A stretch of 64,000 bases of DNA from Gemmatimonadota bacterium (GCA_003169895.1 PNAE01000007.1:337603-401602); one strand, 5' to 3'; shown: positions 46,741 to 55,746, counted from the stretch's first letter. A program made the numbers and translations. The notes: a model not told the origin generated them from the letters alone.

Positions 46741-48102
46741 TCATCGTGCCTTGGCGGCCGGTGGCGGAGCCTCGGTGGATCCGGTTTCGGCGCGCACCGC
46801 GGCTGCGGCCGGAGTACCGTCGAGCAGGCCGCCGCGAGTCACCAGCTGCGCAGCCAGCACCGTCTGGATGACGCTGGTGATGTTGTTCGTCGTGGTTTCC
46901 GCGGCGCCGGCGCCTCCACCACCCGAAATGGTGACCATCCTCGCCGCCGAAAGGGCCTCCGCGATTGCGGGAACAATCTGCGGCAGCATTTCGATCTGCC
47001 GATAGCGGAAATAACTCTCGCCGCCCGCCGCGATCGCCTGATTCACCTTCTGGATGCTTTCCGCGGTCGCATCGGCGATGCGGCGAATCCGGATCGCATC
47101 GGCGTCGGCCGATGCTTCCGCGGCCAGTCGCACTCGCGCCGCGTCGGCCTTGGCCTGCGCGATCTGGGTCGCGTCAAGCTCGGCCACGCGTTGCAGCCCT
47201 TGCGCTTCCTGGCGTTTGGCCTCGGCCTGCGCGACCAGCGCCGCGTTCGACGCCTTGGTTTGCTCCAGCTCGCGCTGCTTGTCGGAAATCGCACGCTCGG
47301 CATCGAGCTGCGCTTCCTTGGCACGGCGCGCCTGCATTGCCGCGACGATCTCCGAGTTGGCCTGGGCCTCCGCCGCCGACTGGCGCCGGCGTGCTTCCGC
47401 CACTTCCGACTGGACGATCTTGATGTTCAGCGAGTTGAAGATCAGCCCCAGGTCCGTGAGTTCGCGTGAGCACGCCTTGCGGATGATCACCGCGAGCGGA
47501 TCATCATCGTCCTCGATCACGGCGACCTCGGCGGCGGTCATCCCGGTCGTGGCGTGCGCGCGGATTGGTGCCACCGGAACGACCGGCGCGACGGCCACCG
47601 GTGACGGCAGGAGCGACCGGGAGGCACTTGGCGTCGCTTTCGCCGAAAACAGCTGGTCGTGGGTCAGCAGGTTGATCGCGCGCCGCCCGGAGCTCGACAG
47701 CAGGTCGGTGAGGGTGCTGAGCTGGTCGCCATCACTCTTGGAGAAGAACCGGTTCGCGGCCGTCCGGATCAGCACATCGCTGTCACCGACCGACACGATC
47801 GCGCTCGCGAGCACGCGAACCTTGATCGGCCGCGGTGTGCCGGTGTCGTCGATGTCGGCAGTCTGGTCGGTGATGTCGAGGTCGACGTTGATGACCTTGC
47901 TCGAAATCGTCGTCCCGGTAGTGAGCAGCGGGATTTCCTTCGACTTGCCGGGACCCCGGTAGATCACCGTGCCCCCCTGCAGCCAGCTCACCATGCGGAT
48001 CGTTCCCGCTTCGACGTTGCGCAGGAAACTCGCAACGATGACCGGCACCACGATCACGACGAACACCACCACGCCGACAATCGGGATCAAGAGCGAACTC
48101 AT
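46741..48102 (-). CDS. flotillin-like SPFH-domain protein
   Basis: The protein has 453 residues. An N-terminal helix (IPIVGVVVFVVIVVPVIVA) is followed by the SPFH/band 7 domain (about residues 30-230) with STLTDLLSSSGRRAINLLTH. A long Ala/Glu/Arg coiled coil of the flotillin type follows (EARRRQSAAEAQANSEIVAA, AEASADADAIRIRRIADATA). Flotillins build membrane microdomains. The start is 35 bases after the NfeD-like gene; NfeD and flotillin often act as a pair. An insertion rich in Pro/Ala/Val (about residues 160-190) interrupts the SPFH domain. Confidence 0.87.
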   Translation of the reverse strand: MSSLLIPIVGVVVFVVIVVPVIVASFLRNVEAGTIRMVSWLQGGTVIYRGPGKSKEIPLLTTGTTISSKVINVDLDITDQTADIDDTGTPRPIKVRVLASAIVSVGDSDVLIRTAANRFFSKSDGDQLSTLTDLLSSSGRRAINLLTHDQLFSAKATPSASRSLLPSPVAVAPVVPVAPIRAHATTGMTAAEVAVIEDDDDPLAVIIRKACSRELTDLGLIFNSLNIKIVQSEVAEARRRQSAAEAQANSEIVAAMQARRAKEAQLDAERAISDKQRELEQTKASNAALVAQAEAKRQEAQGLQRVAELDATQIAQAKADAARVRLAAEASADADAIRIRRIADATAESIQKVNQAIAAGGESYFRYRQIEMLPQIVPAIAEALSAARMVTISGGGGAGAAETTTNNITSVIQTVLAAQLVTRGGLLDGTPAAAAVRAETGSTEAPPPAAKAR

Positions 48103-48137
48103 GCGCTACTCCGTGACTCGAAAAGTTGGATTCCCCA

Positions 48138-48758
48138 TCAAAGCAACGACACGCTGCAACGCTGCCGTTCGCCATCGACTTCGGCAATGCGCAGCCGTTG
48201 GCCCGCACGGACCGTGGCGCCAGCGGCGCGATCGGCGGGCAGCAGTGTCGCGAGCACCTGCTGGACGTGACCGTCGACCTCGACCGCAATGATGCCCTGT
48301 CCATTCCGGTCGAAATTCGACACGGCGACCGCCTCGCTTTCGATCATGGCGTCGAGCGTCGTAGCAGGGTTCGAGGCGAAGCGCAGCGCGAAGTTCCAGA
48401 GCGGATTCACCAACAGCCGCTCGAGGACGATGCCGCCGGCGATTGCGGTGAGCAGCAGGACCGGCCCGCCCAGCCATGACTGCAGCGACACGCCTGCGAC
48501 ACCAAACCCGAGCAGCCCGGCAAACAGGAACCGGGGCGACATCAGCATCCATGTCGCTGCTCGCGATGCGCCTCCCGCCAGCGCGCCGTGACCGGGTCCG
48601 CCGACGTGAGCATGCCCGGCGCCATGGCCATGCGCCGGTGGGCCATGACCGTGAACATGACCATGCGCGCCGCCGTGGCCGTGACGGCCCAGGCCGGTGG
48701 CGGCCATCGCGAGCATCCCGCCGGCGCCAAGAATCAGGCTGATCAGATAGACACTCAT
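48138..48758 (-). CDS. NfeD/YuaF-like membrane protein with a histidine-rich loop
   Basis: The ATG at 48758 gives 206 residues; a frame from 48815 adds 19 residues without support. One N-terminal helix (MSVYLISLILGAGGMLAMAA) is followed by a Gly/His-rich stretch with 11 histidines within about 35 residues. Two more helices (FLFAGLLGFGVAGVSL, VLLLTAIAGGIVLERLL) precede the OB-fold domain (QGIIAVEVDGHVQQV, GATVRAGQRLRIAEV). The OB domain and flotillin partner identify YuaF/NfeD. The His-rich loop suggests metal binding and is not typical of the family. Confidence 0.8.
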   Translation of the reverse strand: MSVYLISLILGAGGMLAMAATGLGRHGHGGAHGHVHGHGPPAHGHGAGHAHVGGPGHGALAGGASRAATWMLMSPRFLFAGLLGFGVAGVSLQSWLGGPVLLLTAIAGGIVLERLLVNPLWNFALRFASNPATTLDAMIESEAVAVSNFDRNGQGIIAVEVDGHVQQVLATLLPADRAAGATVRAGQRLRIAEVDGERQRCSVSLL

Positions 48759-49110
48759 GTTGGCACCGAAGCTAACGCGAAACCAATGTTCCCGGGTGAA
48801 ACACAAGCGAATCAATCGCCGGCAAGAGGCCGTGTGACGTCATGTCGTCGTCGCTGTGATTCACTGCGCTGCGGGGCTCCCGCGACGCGCGTTCGCCGAA
48901 TGCGCGCTGAACCAGTCGCCGACCTGTCGTCACCGCGCCGGAAGGAGCAAGCCAGACGGTGGAGGCTGACGTCGTTTGGCATTCACCCGTATTCGGTATA
49001 TATTCGGTTTTGAACCCGAGCATCTACTGATAGCGGGCATTGTGTGTTCTGATCCCATCGAAGCTGAATTGCGAGAAAATACGAGTAAGTCGCCCGAAGC
49101 GCACCCGACA
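48759..49110. other. intergenic region without a supportable gene
   Basis: The 350 bases between the NfeD-like gene and the zinc-ribbon gene hold only antisense-like or very short frames. The AT-richer part near 48985-49015 (GTATTCGGTATATATTCGG) is the best candidate for a promoter reading rightward, but no clear -35 is seen. A frame from 48976 continues into the zinc-ribbon gene; its upstream 45 codons look non-coding. Confidence 0.5.
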
Positions 49111-49245
49111 ATGGCGGCAGAATCGTCAATTCCCGGCAGCAATAGCTACCAGTTCCGCCGGAAGTGTCCGGAATGCGGCGCTCAGGTCATGTTCGCCTCG
49201 GCATGTGTCGCCTGCCCGGCGTGCGGCTGGGGACGCTGTGGCTGA
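49111..49245 (+). CDS. 44-residue zinc-ribbon protein
   Basis: The sequence starts MAAESSIPGSNSYQFRRKCP and contains CPECGAQVMF and CPACGWGRCG, two CxxC knuckles that form a zinc ribbon, plus ASACVA between. It has no further domain. Such mini zinc ribbons occur in several bacterial phyla without known role. The ATG at 49111 lies after a purine stretch (CCCGACA) with no strong ribosome site, so a GTG or upstream start remains possible. Convergent with the quinone oxidoreductase gene, 72 bases apart. Confidence 0.65.
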   Translation: MAAESSIPGSNSYQFRRKCPECGAQVMFASACVACPACGWGRCG

Positions 49246-49317
49246 TCCGTGAACTGAGCTTGATCGCCGTGACCGGGACACCTGCTGCAGTTGCGGCTTT
49301 GGAAGTGAGAAGCTCGC

Positions 49318-50286
49318 TCACCACTCCACGATCACTTTGCCGAACGTTGCATTGCTCTCCAGCGCCCGGTGCGCGTCCGCGATCTCCCGCATCGGCACCA
49401 CCCGGTCCACGATTGGAGTGACGCGGCCGTCGCCGAACATCGGCAGGACGTCTCGGACAAACCGCGCGACAAGATCGATCCGTTCGTCGAGGCTCCGCAC
49501 TCGCATCGCCGTGCCGATGATCTCCAGGCGATTGCGCAGCACCGCGCTCAAGTCGATGCCGGGCGCCCTCCCGCCGGTCATCGTGCCGAGCACGACCAGA
49601 CGGCCGCGCGGCGAGAGCAGGCCGATGTTGTGCTCCAGCGCCTGTGCGCCGAGCGTGTCGATGATCACCTGCACCGGGTCGCCGACGCGCGCGGGCCAGT
49701 CCGGTGAGGTCGTAAGCACGCCATGCATCATTCCGAGGACGCGACACCGTTCGAGCTTTTCCGCCGTTCGCGATGTTCCGATGACACTCAGTTGCAGCGC
49801 CCGACCGAGTTGCGCCACCGCCGTACCAACGCCGCTTCCGATGGCATGCATCAACAGCCGGTCTCCAGCGACCGTGCGACCTCGCAGCACCATTGCATCC
49901 CACGCCGTGAGGAATGCTTCGGGAATCGCCGCGGCATCGGCGAATCGCATGCCGGGAGGAATCGGCATCGCCTCACGCTCGTCGACCGCGACCAACTCCG
50001 CGTGGGCACCGCCGCCGACCAGCCCCATCACGCGATCGCCGATGTGCCACCGCGTTACGGCCGATCCCATCGCCTGAACGTCGCCCGCATATTCGAGCCC
50101 CGGAATGTCCACCGGCCATCCGGGAGGCGCAGGATACTTGCCCGCGCGTTGCAGCAGGTCGGCTCGGTTGAGTCCCGCAGCGCGCACCGCGACCAGGATC
50201 TGGCGATCACCGATAGTCGGATCGGGCCGGGTCGCAAGTTCAAGGACGCCGGGCGCCGGGTGTGTGATGGCGAGCATGGGATGCAA
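49318..50286 (-). CDS. NADPH:quinone oxidoreductase-like zinc-free MDR protein
   Basis: The protein has 322 residues; ATG at 50277 is an alternative start. The MDR fold is shown by NRADLLQRAGKYPAPPGWPV, IPGLEYAGDVQAMGS, the Rossmann segment GSGVGTAVAQLGRALQLSVI and GRLVVLGTMTGGRA. The catalytic zinc ligands of alcohol dehydrogenases are missing, as in quinone oxidoreductase (QOR/TP53I3-like) enzymes. It reduces quinones or enones with NADPH in the cytoplasm. Confidence 0.85.
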   Translation of the reverse strand: MHPMLAITHPAPGVLELATRPDPTIGDRQILVAVRAAGLNRADLLQRAGKYPAPPGWPVDIPGLEYAGDVQAMGSAVTRWHIGDRVMGLVGGGAHAELVAVDEREAMPIPPGMRFADAAAIPEAFLTAWDAMVLRGRTVAGDRLLMHAIGSGVGTAVAQLGRALQLSVIGTSRTAEKLERCRVLGMMHGVLTTSPDWPARVGDPVQVIIDTLGAQALEHNIGLLSPRGRLVVLGTMTGGRAPGIDLSAVLRNRLEIIGTAMRVRSLDERIDLVARFVRDVLPMFGDGRVTPIVDRVVPMREIADAHRALESNATFGKVIVEW

Positions 50287-50436
50287 AGTCTACGGTCGCG
50301 GGCCCGGAGTCGAGGGCAGCACGTGTCGCCCACTGCCACCGACCGGTAGGTTTCGCCACAACGCAACCTGAAACACGTTCCCCTCGTACTACGCTGTGAC
50401 GACCTGCATGTTTGCATTGGCCTTGGAGACCGCTTG

Positions 50437-51099
50437 ATGATCGGCCGTATTGTTCGATTCATGGCTGCTGCACTCATGGTCCCTGGCGTAGCGTTGGCGC
50501 AGGCGCCCGGCCGTGGCCCCCGCAAGCCGGCCGCTGCCATGGCATCGCCGGCGCCGCCGGTGCACTTCGTGCTCGCCTCGACCGGGAACGAGGCCCGGTT
50601 CGTCGTGCGGGAACAGCTGATGATCTTCGAAACGCCCAACGATGCAATCGGTGCCACCACGGCGATCGCCGGCAGCATCACCATGACGCCCACCGGCAAG
50701 GTCGATCCGGCGGGATCCCGGATCACGATCATCATGGATTCGCTCAAGAGCGACAAGGAAAACCGCGACTCGTGGATCAAGAGCCATACGCTGCGGACGG
50801 ATTCGTTTCCGATCACTTCCATAGTCGTGAGGGAAATCCAGGGCCTCCCGGCGAAGCTTCCGACGTCCGGCACGCTGTCGGTCAAGCTGCTCGGCGACCT
50901 GACCATCCATGGTGTGACGAGGCCGTGGACCTGGGATGTCGCGCTGAAGGTGAATGGCAACGACTATTCCGGCACCGCCACGACGCACATCAAGTTCGGA
51001 GACTTCGGCATGGAACAGCCTCGCCTGATGATCGTCATGAGCGTAGTCGACGACATAAAGCTGCAGTACGATTTCCATTTTGTGAAGACTGATGGCTGA
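50437..51099 (+). CDS. YceI-family periplasmic lipocalin-like protein
   Basis: The ATG at 50437 has GGAGA about ten bases upstream. The protein has 220 residues with signal peptide MIGRIVRFMAAALMVPGVAL. YceI features are KENRDSWIKSHTLRTDSFPI (the D-x-x-L/IxSxxFF-like loop), VKLLGDLTIHGVTRPWTWDV and the C-terminal VDDIKLQYDFHFV. The family binds isoprenoid-type lipids in a beta-barrel. The linker after the signal is rich in Pro and Ala. Confidence 0.85.
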   Translation: MIGRIVRFMAAALMVPGVALAQAPGRGPRKPAAAMASPAPPVHFVLASTGNEARFVVREQLMIFETPNDAIGATTAIAGSITMTPTGKVDPAGSRITIIMDSLKSDKENRDSWIKSHTLRTDSFPITSIVVREIQGLPAKLPTSGTLSVKLLGDLTIHGVTRPWTWDVALKVNGNDYSGTATTHIKFGDFGMEQPRLMIVMSVVDDIKLQYDFHFVKTDG

Positions 51100-51114
51100 C
51101 AATATTGACACAGA

Positions 51115-51180
51115 ATGCTGGGGCTCGCAGGATTACCTGACTTCACGCTGGAATACGACTTTCAGCTGGTGAGTCGATAG
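51115..51180 (+). pseudogene. possible remnant of a YceI-like C-terminus
   Basis: A 21-codon frame reads MLGLAGLPDFTLEYDFQLVS and then Arg before the stop. Its end resembles the C-terminus of the upstream YceI-like protein (IKLQYDFHFV against FTLEYDFQLV). It starts 16 bases after the YceI stop. It could be the tail of a lost duplicate; it may also be chance. Confidence 0.25.
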
Positions 51181-51192
51181 CCGGCGGTCAGT

Positions 51193-51741
51193 TTACGGCA
51201 GGTGCGAGATCAGTGGAACATCGGCGGACCACAGAATCTGGCGTGCACGCTTCACCACGAGACGAACCATCGGGGTTGACGACCGGAGCGCCATGGTGAG
51301 CCACTGGCTGTCGACGATGCCGATCTCGAGCCGGCCATTCACGTCGCGTACCAGGCCGCGCGCTGGACGGTCACAGTCGAGCACCAGATCACTGCGCTGG
51401 CACGATCGGAGGTCGCCCGCGAGGTAGGCTGCCTTGATAGTCGCGTAATGATGGATCACCAGACTGTCGTTGGGCGGGATTACCAATGCGGTGAGCATCG
51501 CCTGCTCGCGGCCAAGCAGGATCACCCGCCATTCGTACCCCGAAAACAGGTCCCCCACCGGCATTTCCCGGGTGATCGAGTCCGGCGACATGAATCGGGG
51601 AAAGCGGACGACGATTCCAGAATCGCTCAATGTGGCCGTGGCAGCGCTATCGGGTGCCTGGCCCGCGCTGCCGCTGAACCCGGTCACCAGCATCATACCC
51701 GTCAGTGCCGTCCATCGCGCCACCCGGTGAACTCCCCTCAT
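51193..51741 (-). CDS. secreted hypothetical protein
   Basis: The protein has 182 residues with signal peptide WTALTGMMLVTGFSGSAGQA. The mature part has beta-like segments (GIVVRFPRFMSPDS, GYEWRVILLGREQAMLTALV) and two cysteines (SCQRSDLVLDCDRP) that could form a disulfide. I recognise no family. It is divergent from the DUF72 gene, with about 100 bases between the two starts. Confidence 0.5.
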   Translation of the reverse strand: MRGVHRVARWTALTGMMLVTGFSGSAGQAPDSAATATLSDSGIVVRFPRFMSPDSITREMPVGDLFSGYEWRVILLGREQAMLTALVIPPNDSLVIHHYATIKAAYLAGDLRSCQRSDLVLDCDRPARGLVRDVNGRLEIGIVDSQWLTMALRSSTPMVRLVVKRARQILWSADVPLISHLP

Positions 51742-51845
51742 GCCGGGTAATCTTACCGGCCTTCGGTCCGGCGGCTATCCCGCCAAGCGGCCCGGTGACA
51801 CTTTACGGGTTCCTTGGGCCGGACCTCACCAGGCGGCGGCAACAC

Positions 51846-52826
51846 GTGACAGATCGTCCCGACACACCATTGCATCCGAGTTGGCCATCGCCCCGGTACG
51901 TCGAATCGCTGGCCGCGCGCATGTCGCCGCTGCTGCGTTTTGGCACCTCGTCGTGGACCTATCCCGCCTGGCAAGGCCTCGTGTACCACCATGGATATCC
52001 GGCGACGCGAGCATCGACCAAGCTGCTCGCCGAGTATGCGTGCTGGCCGCTGTTTCGCACCGTCGGCATCGACTCATTCTTCTATGCGCCGCCGACCGTC
52101 GCGATGCTTGCCGGCTACGCTGCCGCGTTACCGACAGGGTTTCCCTGCGTCAGCAAGGTCTGGAACCGGATTACGGCCCGCACGTTCGACTCGCCTCGCG
52201 AGAAAGCGCGCCGGGGCGAGCGCAACCCGGACTGGCTCAACGCCGGCCTGTTCGCCGACGAAGTGCTTGGCCCGATGAGGGAACATTTCGCCGACCATCT
52301 CGGGCCACTCGTCTTCGAGTTCCAGTCCATCGGGAAGCACGATGGCGTTTCAGTCGACGACTTTGTCCAGGCGCTGGACCGGTTCTTCAGCGCGTTGCCG
52401 GACGGCGTGCCCTATGCGGTCGAGGTGCGCAACCCGGAGTTCCTCTCGCCGCCCTACTTTGCCGTCCTGCGCGATCACGGCGTGGCGCACGTGTTCAACT
52501 CCTGGACCCGGATGCCGCCGGTCGGCGAGCAGTTGCTTCTGCACGACTCGGTTACTGCCGGTTTCGTCGTGGCGCGGGCGTTGCTCCGTCCCGGACGAAC
52601 GTACGCGCAGGCCGTGGATGCATTCGCGCCCTACGATCATATTCAGGACGCGAGCTCGGCCTTGCGTCAGGACCTGGCGGCACTGGCCCGCACCGCGATC
52701 AATTTGCGCATCCCCGCCTACGTCATCGCCAACAATCGGGCGGAGGGCTGTGCGCCGCTGACCGTCGTCGCCGTCGCCGAGTTGCTGCTCGACGACGGAC
52801 CGTCGCCGGGCCTGGGCGAGCCATGA
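51846..52826 (+). CDS. DUF72-family (YecE-like) protein
   Basis: The GTG at 51846 is preferred (VTDRPDTPLHPSWPSP); the longer frame from 51705 overlaps the divergent gene's signal sequence. The protein has 326 residues. DUF72 features are LRFGTSSWTYPAWQGLVYHH, GIDSFFYAPPTVAMLAGYAA, FEFQSIG, YAVEVRNPEFLSPPYFAVLR and FNSWTRMPPVGEQLLLHDSV, of a TIM-barrel type. Function is unknown, possibly nucleic-acid related. The stop overlaps the next start (ATGA). Confidence 0.85.
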   Translation: MTDRPDTPLHPSWPSPRYVESLAARMSPLLRFGTSSWTYPAWQGLVYHHGYPATRASTKLLAEYACWPLFRTVGIDSFFYAPPTVAMLAGYAAALPTGFPCVSKVWNRITARTFDSPREKARRGERNPDWLNAGLFADEVLGPMREHFADHLGPLVFEFQSIGKHDGVSVDDFVQALDRFFSALPDGVPYAVEVRNPEFLSPPYFAVLRDHGVAHVFNSWTRMPPVGEQLLLHDSVTAGFVVARALLRPGRTYAQAVDAFAPYDHIQDASSALRQDLAALARTAINLRIPAYVIANNRAEGCAPLTVVAVAELLLDDGPSPGLGEP

Positions 52827-53512
52827 CCGCTTCGACTGCGCCTCGCCGCACCATTGTGTTCCTGCTCGATGTCGACAACACGCTCCTTGACAACGATCGC
52901 ATCGTCACGGACCTGAAGGAAATACTGATCCGTGAAATGGGAATCACCCGCCAGCAACGCTATTGGACCATCTTCGAATCGGTCCGTGCCGAACTTGGAT
53001 ATGCCGACTATCTCGGCACGTTGCAGCGCTATCGCCTCGAGAATCCGCGCGATCCGAGCCTGCTGGCGATCTCGTCGTTCCTGCTCAACTATCCATTCGG
53101 CGACCGTCTCTTCACCGGCGTGCTCGACGTAATCGCCCGGTTGAACACCCTCGGCAAGAGCGTCATACTCACCGATGGGGACGTGGTGTTCCAGCCGCTC
53201 AAGATCGAGCGCTCCGGGCTGGCCAAGGCCGTCGATGGCCGGATCCTGCTGTACGTACACAAGGAACACGAGCTGGACGATGTCGAGCGACGATATCCCG
53301 CGGACCACTATGTGCTCGTCGACGACAAGGTCCGGATCCTGACGGCAGTCAAGGCTTCCTGGGGTGAACGAGTCACGACCGTTTTTCCGCGGCAAGGCCA
53401 CTATGCGTTCGATCCGCAGGTGGCCGCCCTTCCGCGGCCGGACATCACGATCGAGCACATCAACGACCTGCTCGGCGTGGACATCGGGCGCACCGGCGAC
53501 CGACCCGGCTGA
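52823..53512 (+). CDS. HAD-superfamily hydrolase-like protein
   Basis: The protein has 229 residues. Motif I is FLLDVDNTLLDNDRIVTD (DxDxT variant with DVDNT), motif II is SVILTDGDVVFQP and motif IV-like acidic residues are in YVLVDDKVRILTAV. Cap and core sizes fit a HAD phosphatase or a related protein without known substrate. It is coupled to the DUF72 gene, so the two may act in the same process. A GGCGCC inverted repeat lies just past its stop, between it and the convergent ribonuclease gene. Confidence 0.75.
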   Translation: MTASTAPRRTIVFLLDVDNTLLDNDRIVTDLKEILIREMGITRQQRYWTIFESVRAELGYADYLGTLQRYRLENPRDPSLLAISSFLLNYPFGDRLFTGVLDVIARLNTLGKSVILTDGDVVFQPLKIERSGLAKAVDGRILLYVHKEHELDDVERRYPADHYVLVDDKVRILTAVKASWGERVTTVFPRQGHYAFDPQVAALPRPDITIEHINDLLGVDIGRTGDRPG

Positions 53513-53545
53513 CGCCGTCGCGCGGCGCCCTGACTGGCGCCAACT

Positions 53546-55054
53546 TCACCGCGCGAAGTCGATGAAACCCCAAGCCGGGTTGGCGCCGACCAACCGCACG
53601 GTCACCTTGTCGCCAACATCCATTCCCTGCTGCCCACGCACGACCATGCCTTCAGCGGGCGGATGGATCGTGCGCACGAAGGTGCCGCTGGCCGATCTGC
53701 CCGTGACGATCGCGTCGAAACTTTCGCCCACTCGGCCGGCGAGCAATTCCGCCGCGGCCTGCTTCCGGCACGTCCGTTCGACCTTCCGCGCCGCGTCCTC
53801 CATCGTCGTGCACCGGGCGGCAATCTGTTCCAGCGCGTCATCGGTGAATGCCGGCTTGGCACCGGCCAGCACCGCCTTGAGGAGGCGCTGCGTGGTCAGG
53901 TCGGCGAAGCGCCGGTTAGGCGCGGTCGAATGAGTGTAGTCGTGCACAGCGAGGCCGAAATGTCCTTCACCCGGCTGACCTGGCTTCTCGAGCACATACA
54001 CGCCCGGGCCCATGAGCTTGACGACGGAGAGCGAGAGATCGGGAAAATGGTCGGGATCTGCGGCGCGCCGCTTCGCCAGAAAGTCCGCCAGCGCGCCCGA
54101 ATCAGGCGCGGCTGGCAGCGTTTCTCCCAGCGCCGCTGCCAGAGCAACGATGCGATCCCAGCGTTCCGGCACTTTCACTACGCGACGAATCGACGACGAT
54201 CCCTTCTCGTCGAGGAACGTGGCCATTGCACCATTCGCTGCGATCATGAAGTCCTCGATCAGTTGCGTCGCGTGATTCTGCGGGCGCACGACGAGGTCGG
54301 TGACGCGACCATCCTGTGATACCGCGGTTGCTTCGATCGTCTCAAGGTCGAGCGCGCCGGCGCGATGGCGCTTGGCCCGGAGTACTTGTGCCACCCGATC
54401 CTGCAGCCGGAGCTGCTGTTCCAGCTGAGCAGACGCTCGCACCTTCGCCGGCGCCTCAGCGCGCGATTCCAGCCAGGCGCCGACGCTCGGATAGTCGAGT
54501 TGCGCTGCATTGCGAAGGCGTGCCCGGTACACGTCGTGGGAGCGAATCATGCCATCGGGCGCAACAACGAAGTCGATCACGACCGCCAGCCTCTCAACGT
54601 TTTCGTTGAGTGAGGTCAGGTCGGTGGAAAGCCGCTCCGGGAGCATCGGGAACACAACGACCCCGCAATAGACCGACGTCGTATTCTGCGCGGCGTGGCG
54701 ATCGATGGCCGACCCGGTGCGAACCAGCGAATCGACGTCGGCAATGCCAACCAGCACCCTGATGTCACCGTTGGGCAGGAGCTCGGCGACCTCGACCTGA
54801 TCCAGGTCGCGGGATTCTGGATTGTCGATCGATGACCAGTCGAAGCTCCGCAAGTCGCGCACACTGGCGTCAATCGCCCCCAGGTTTGCCGCGTGTGCGG
54901 GCAGAACGCCCACCTCGTGCGCGGCGTCAGGTGGAAGGTCCGGTTCAAAGCCGTCGCGAATCATTTCCTGCCGTGCGGCAGCTTTCAGGTCGATCGCAGC
55001 GGGCATCGGTTCTTCCGGGTGCGGATCCATGAACGAGCCATCAGTATCCCGCAT
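53546..55054 (-). CDS. RNB-domain (RNase II/R-type) ribonuclease
   Basis: The protein has 502 residues. The RNB catalytic segment is VLVGIADVDSLVRTGSAIDR with aspartates, followed by AAQNTTSVYCGVVVFPMLPE (the GTSVYF-like motif) and, later, HDYTHSTAPNRRFADLTTQR (the H-x-T-S-P-I-R-R-Y/F-A/D-D-L-x-x-H/Q motif). A C-terminal S1-like strand set ends the protein. The N-terminal cold-shock domains are missing, as in short RNB proteins. It digests RNA from the 3' end. The ATG follows immediately after the stop of the nucleotidyltransferase gene. Confidence 0.87.
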   Translation of the reverse strand: MRDTDGSFMDPHPEEPMPAAIDLKAAARQEMIRDGFEPDLPPDAAHEVGVLPAHAANLGAIDASVRDLRSFDWSSIDNPESRDLDQVEVAELLPNGDIRVLVGIADVDSLVRTGSAIDRHAAQNTTSVYCGVVVFPMLPERLSTDLTSLNENVERLAVVIDFVVAPDGMIRSHDVYRARLRNAAQLDYPSVGAWLESRAEAPAKVRASAQLEQQLRLQDRVAQVLRAKRHRAGALDLETIEATAVSQDGRVTDLVVRPQNHATQLIEDFMIAANGAMATFLDEKGSSSIRRVVKVPERWDRIVALAAALGETLPAAPDSGALADFLAKRRAADPDHFPDLSLSVVKLMGPGVYVLEKPGQPGEGHFGLAVHDYTHSTAPNRRFADLTTQRLLKAVLAGAKPAFTDDALEQIAARCTTMEDAARKVERTCRKQAAAELLAGRVGESFDAIVTGRSASGTFVRTIHPPAEGMVVRGQQGMDVGDKVTVRLVGANPAWGFIDFAR

Positions 55055-55702
55055 TCAGGACGACAGCAATTCCTCCAACGCCGTCCCGGCCAGCAATTCG
55101 GATTCCCGCACGCTGTGCATGGCAGCTGGCGTGCGCGTGTGCCACATCGCGCGGGCGGTCGCAACGTCGTAGGTGATCAGCTTGATCGGTACACCGAAGC
55201 GTGCCGTCATCCCGTCAACCGCGGCCGCGAATCGGTCGCGACATCGCGAGACCGCGTCCGAGTCGCGTGCGATCAGCACGACATCGAGATCGCTGCCGAG
55301 CGTCTCTTCTCGCCGCGCCGCTGCACCGACGATCGCCGCGGCAAGAAGCCCATCACGCTGACTGGCTGCGGCGACCGCCCGCAGTTCTACTCGAAACGAA
55401 GCATAAAAGTCAGCATCCACCTGCAGGAGGCTGCTGATCGCGGCCGCCAACCGGTGCCCGGCCCGCAACCGCATCCGCCGCTCCCGGCCCCCTTCGAGTT
55501 GTTCGACGACGCCGGTCGCCGCAAGCTCACCGAGCGCCAGATCAATGCTGCGATACGCCATTCCTGACCGCCGGACGACTTCACGATACGCCAATGGAGT
55601 CGAAGCTCGCCAGAGGATCCGCAGGACGGCGATCTTCCCGCGGGTACCCATGACTGCGGCCAAGGGTTCGTGCATCCAGCCAACAATTGGTTCTTTAGCC
55701 AT
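55055..55702 (-). CDS. winged-helix protein with C-terminal nucleotidyltransferase-like domain
   Basis: The protein has 215 residues. A MarR/ArsR-like winged helix (TRGKIAVLRILWRASTPLAY, YRSIDLALGELAATGVVEQL) precedes a Pol-beta-type nucleotidyltransferase domain, AAIVGAAARREETLGSDLDV, where the usual G-S is G-A but the SDLD metal-binding pair is kept. The layout occurs in MNT-like antitoxins and regulators. A 26-bp perfect palindrome lies five bases before its start, a likely operator for self-regulation. It is followed at once by the RNB gene. Confidence 0.7.
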   Translation of the reverse strand: MAKEPIVGWMHEPLAAVMGTRGKIAVLRILWRASTPLAYREVVRRSGMAYRSIDLALGELAATGVVEQLEGGRERRMRLRAGHRLAAAISSLLQVDADFYASFRVELRAVAAASQRDGLLAAAIVGAAARREETLGSDLDVVLIARDSDAVSRCRDRFAAAVDGMTARFGVPIKLITYDVATARAMWHTRTPAAMHSVRESELLAGTALEELLSS

Positions 55703-55706
55703 ATCT

Positions 55707-55746
55707 ATAAAGTAGGCAATTGCCTACTTTATGCAATTACAATTGC
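55707..55746. promoter_or_regulatory. 26-bp perfect palindrome plus a second short palindrome before the wHTH gene
   Basis: The sequence 55707-55732 is a perfect palindrome with half-site ATAAAGTAGGCAA. Next to it GCAATT-AC-AATTGC (55733-55746) is another perfect inverted repeat. They lie in the 68 bases between ispH and the winged-helix/nucleotidyltransferase gene, directly upstream of the latter's ATG. Confidence 0.75.

Noticed and set aside
53513-53545. GGCGCC...GGCGCC as a bidirectional terminator
   Set aside because: The arms are self-palindromic and short with no T-run; termination cannot be claimed.
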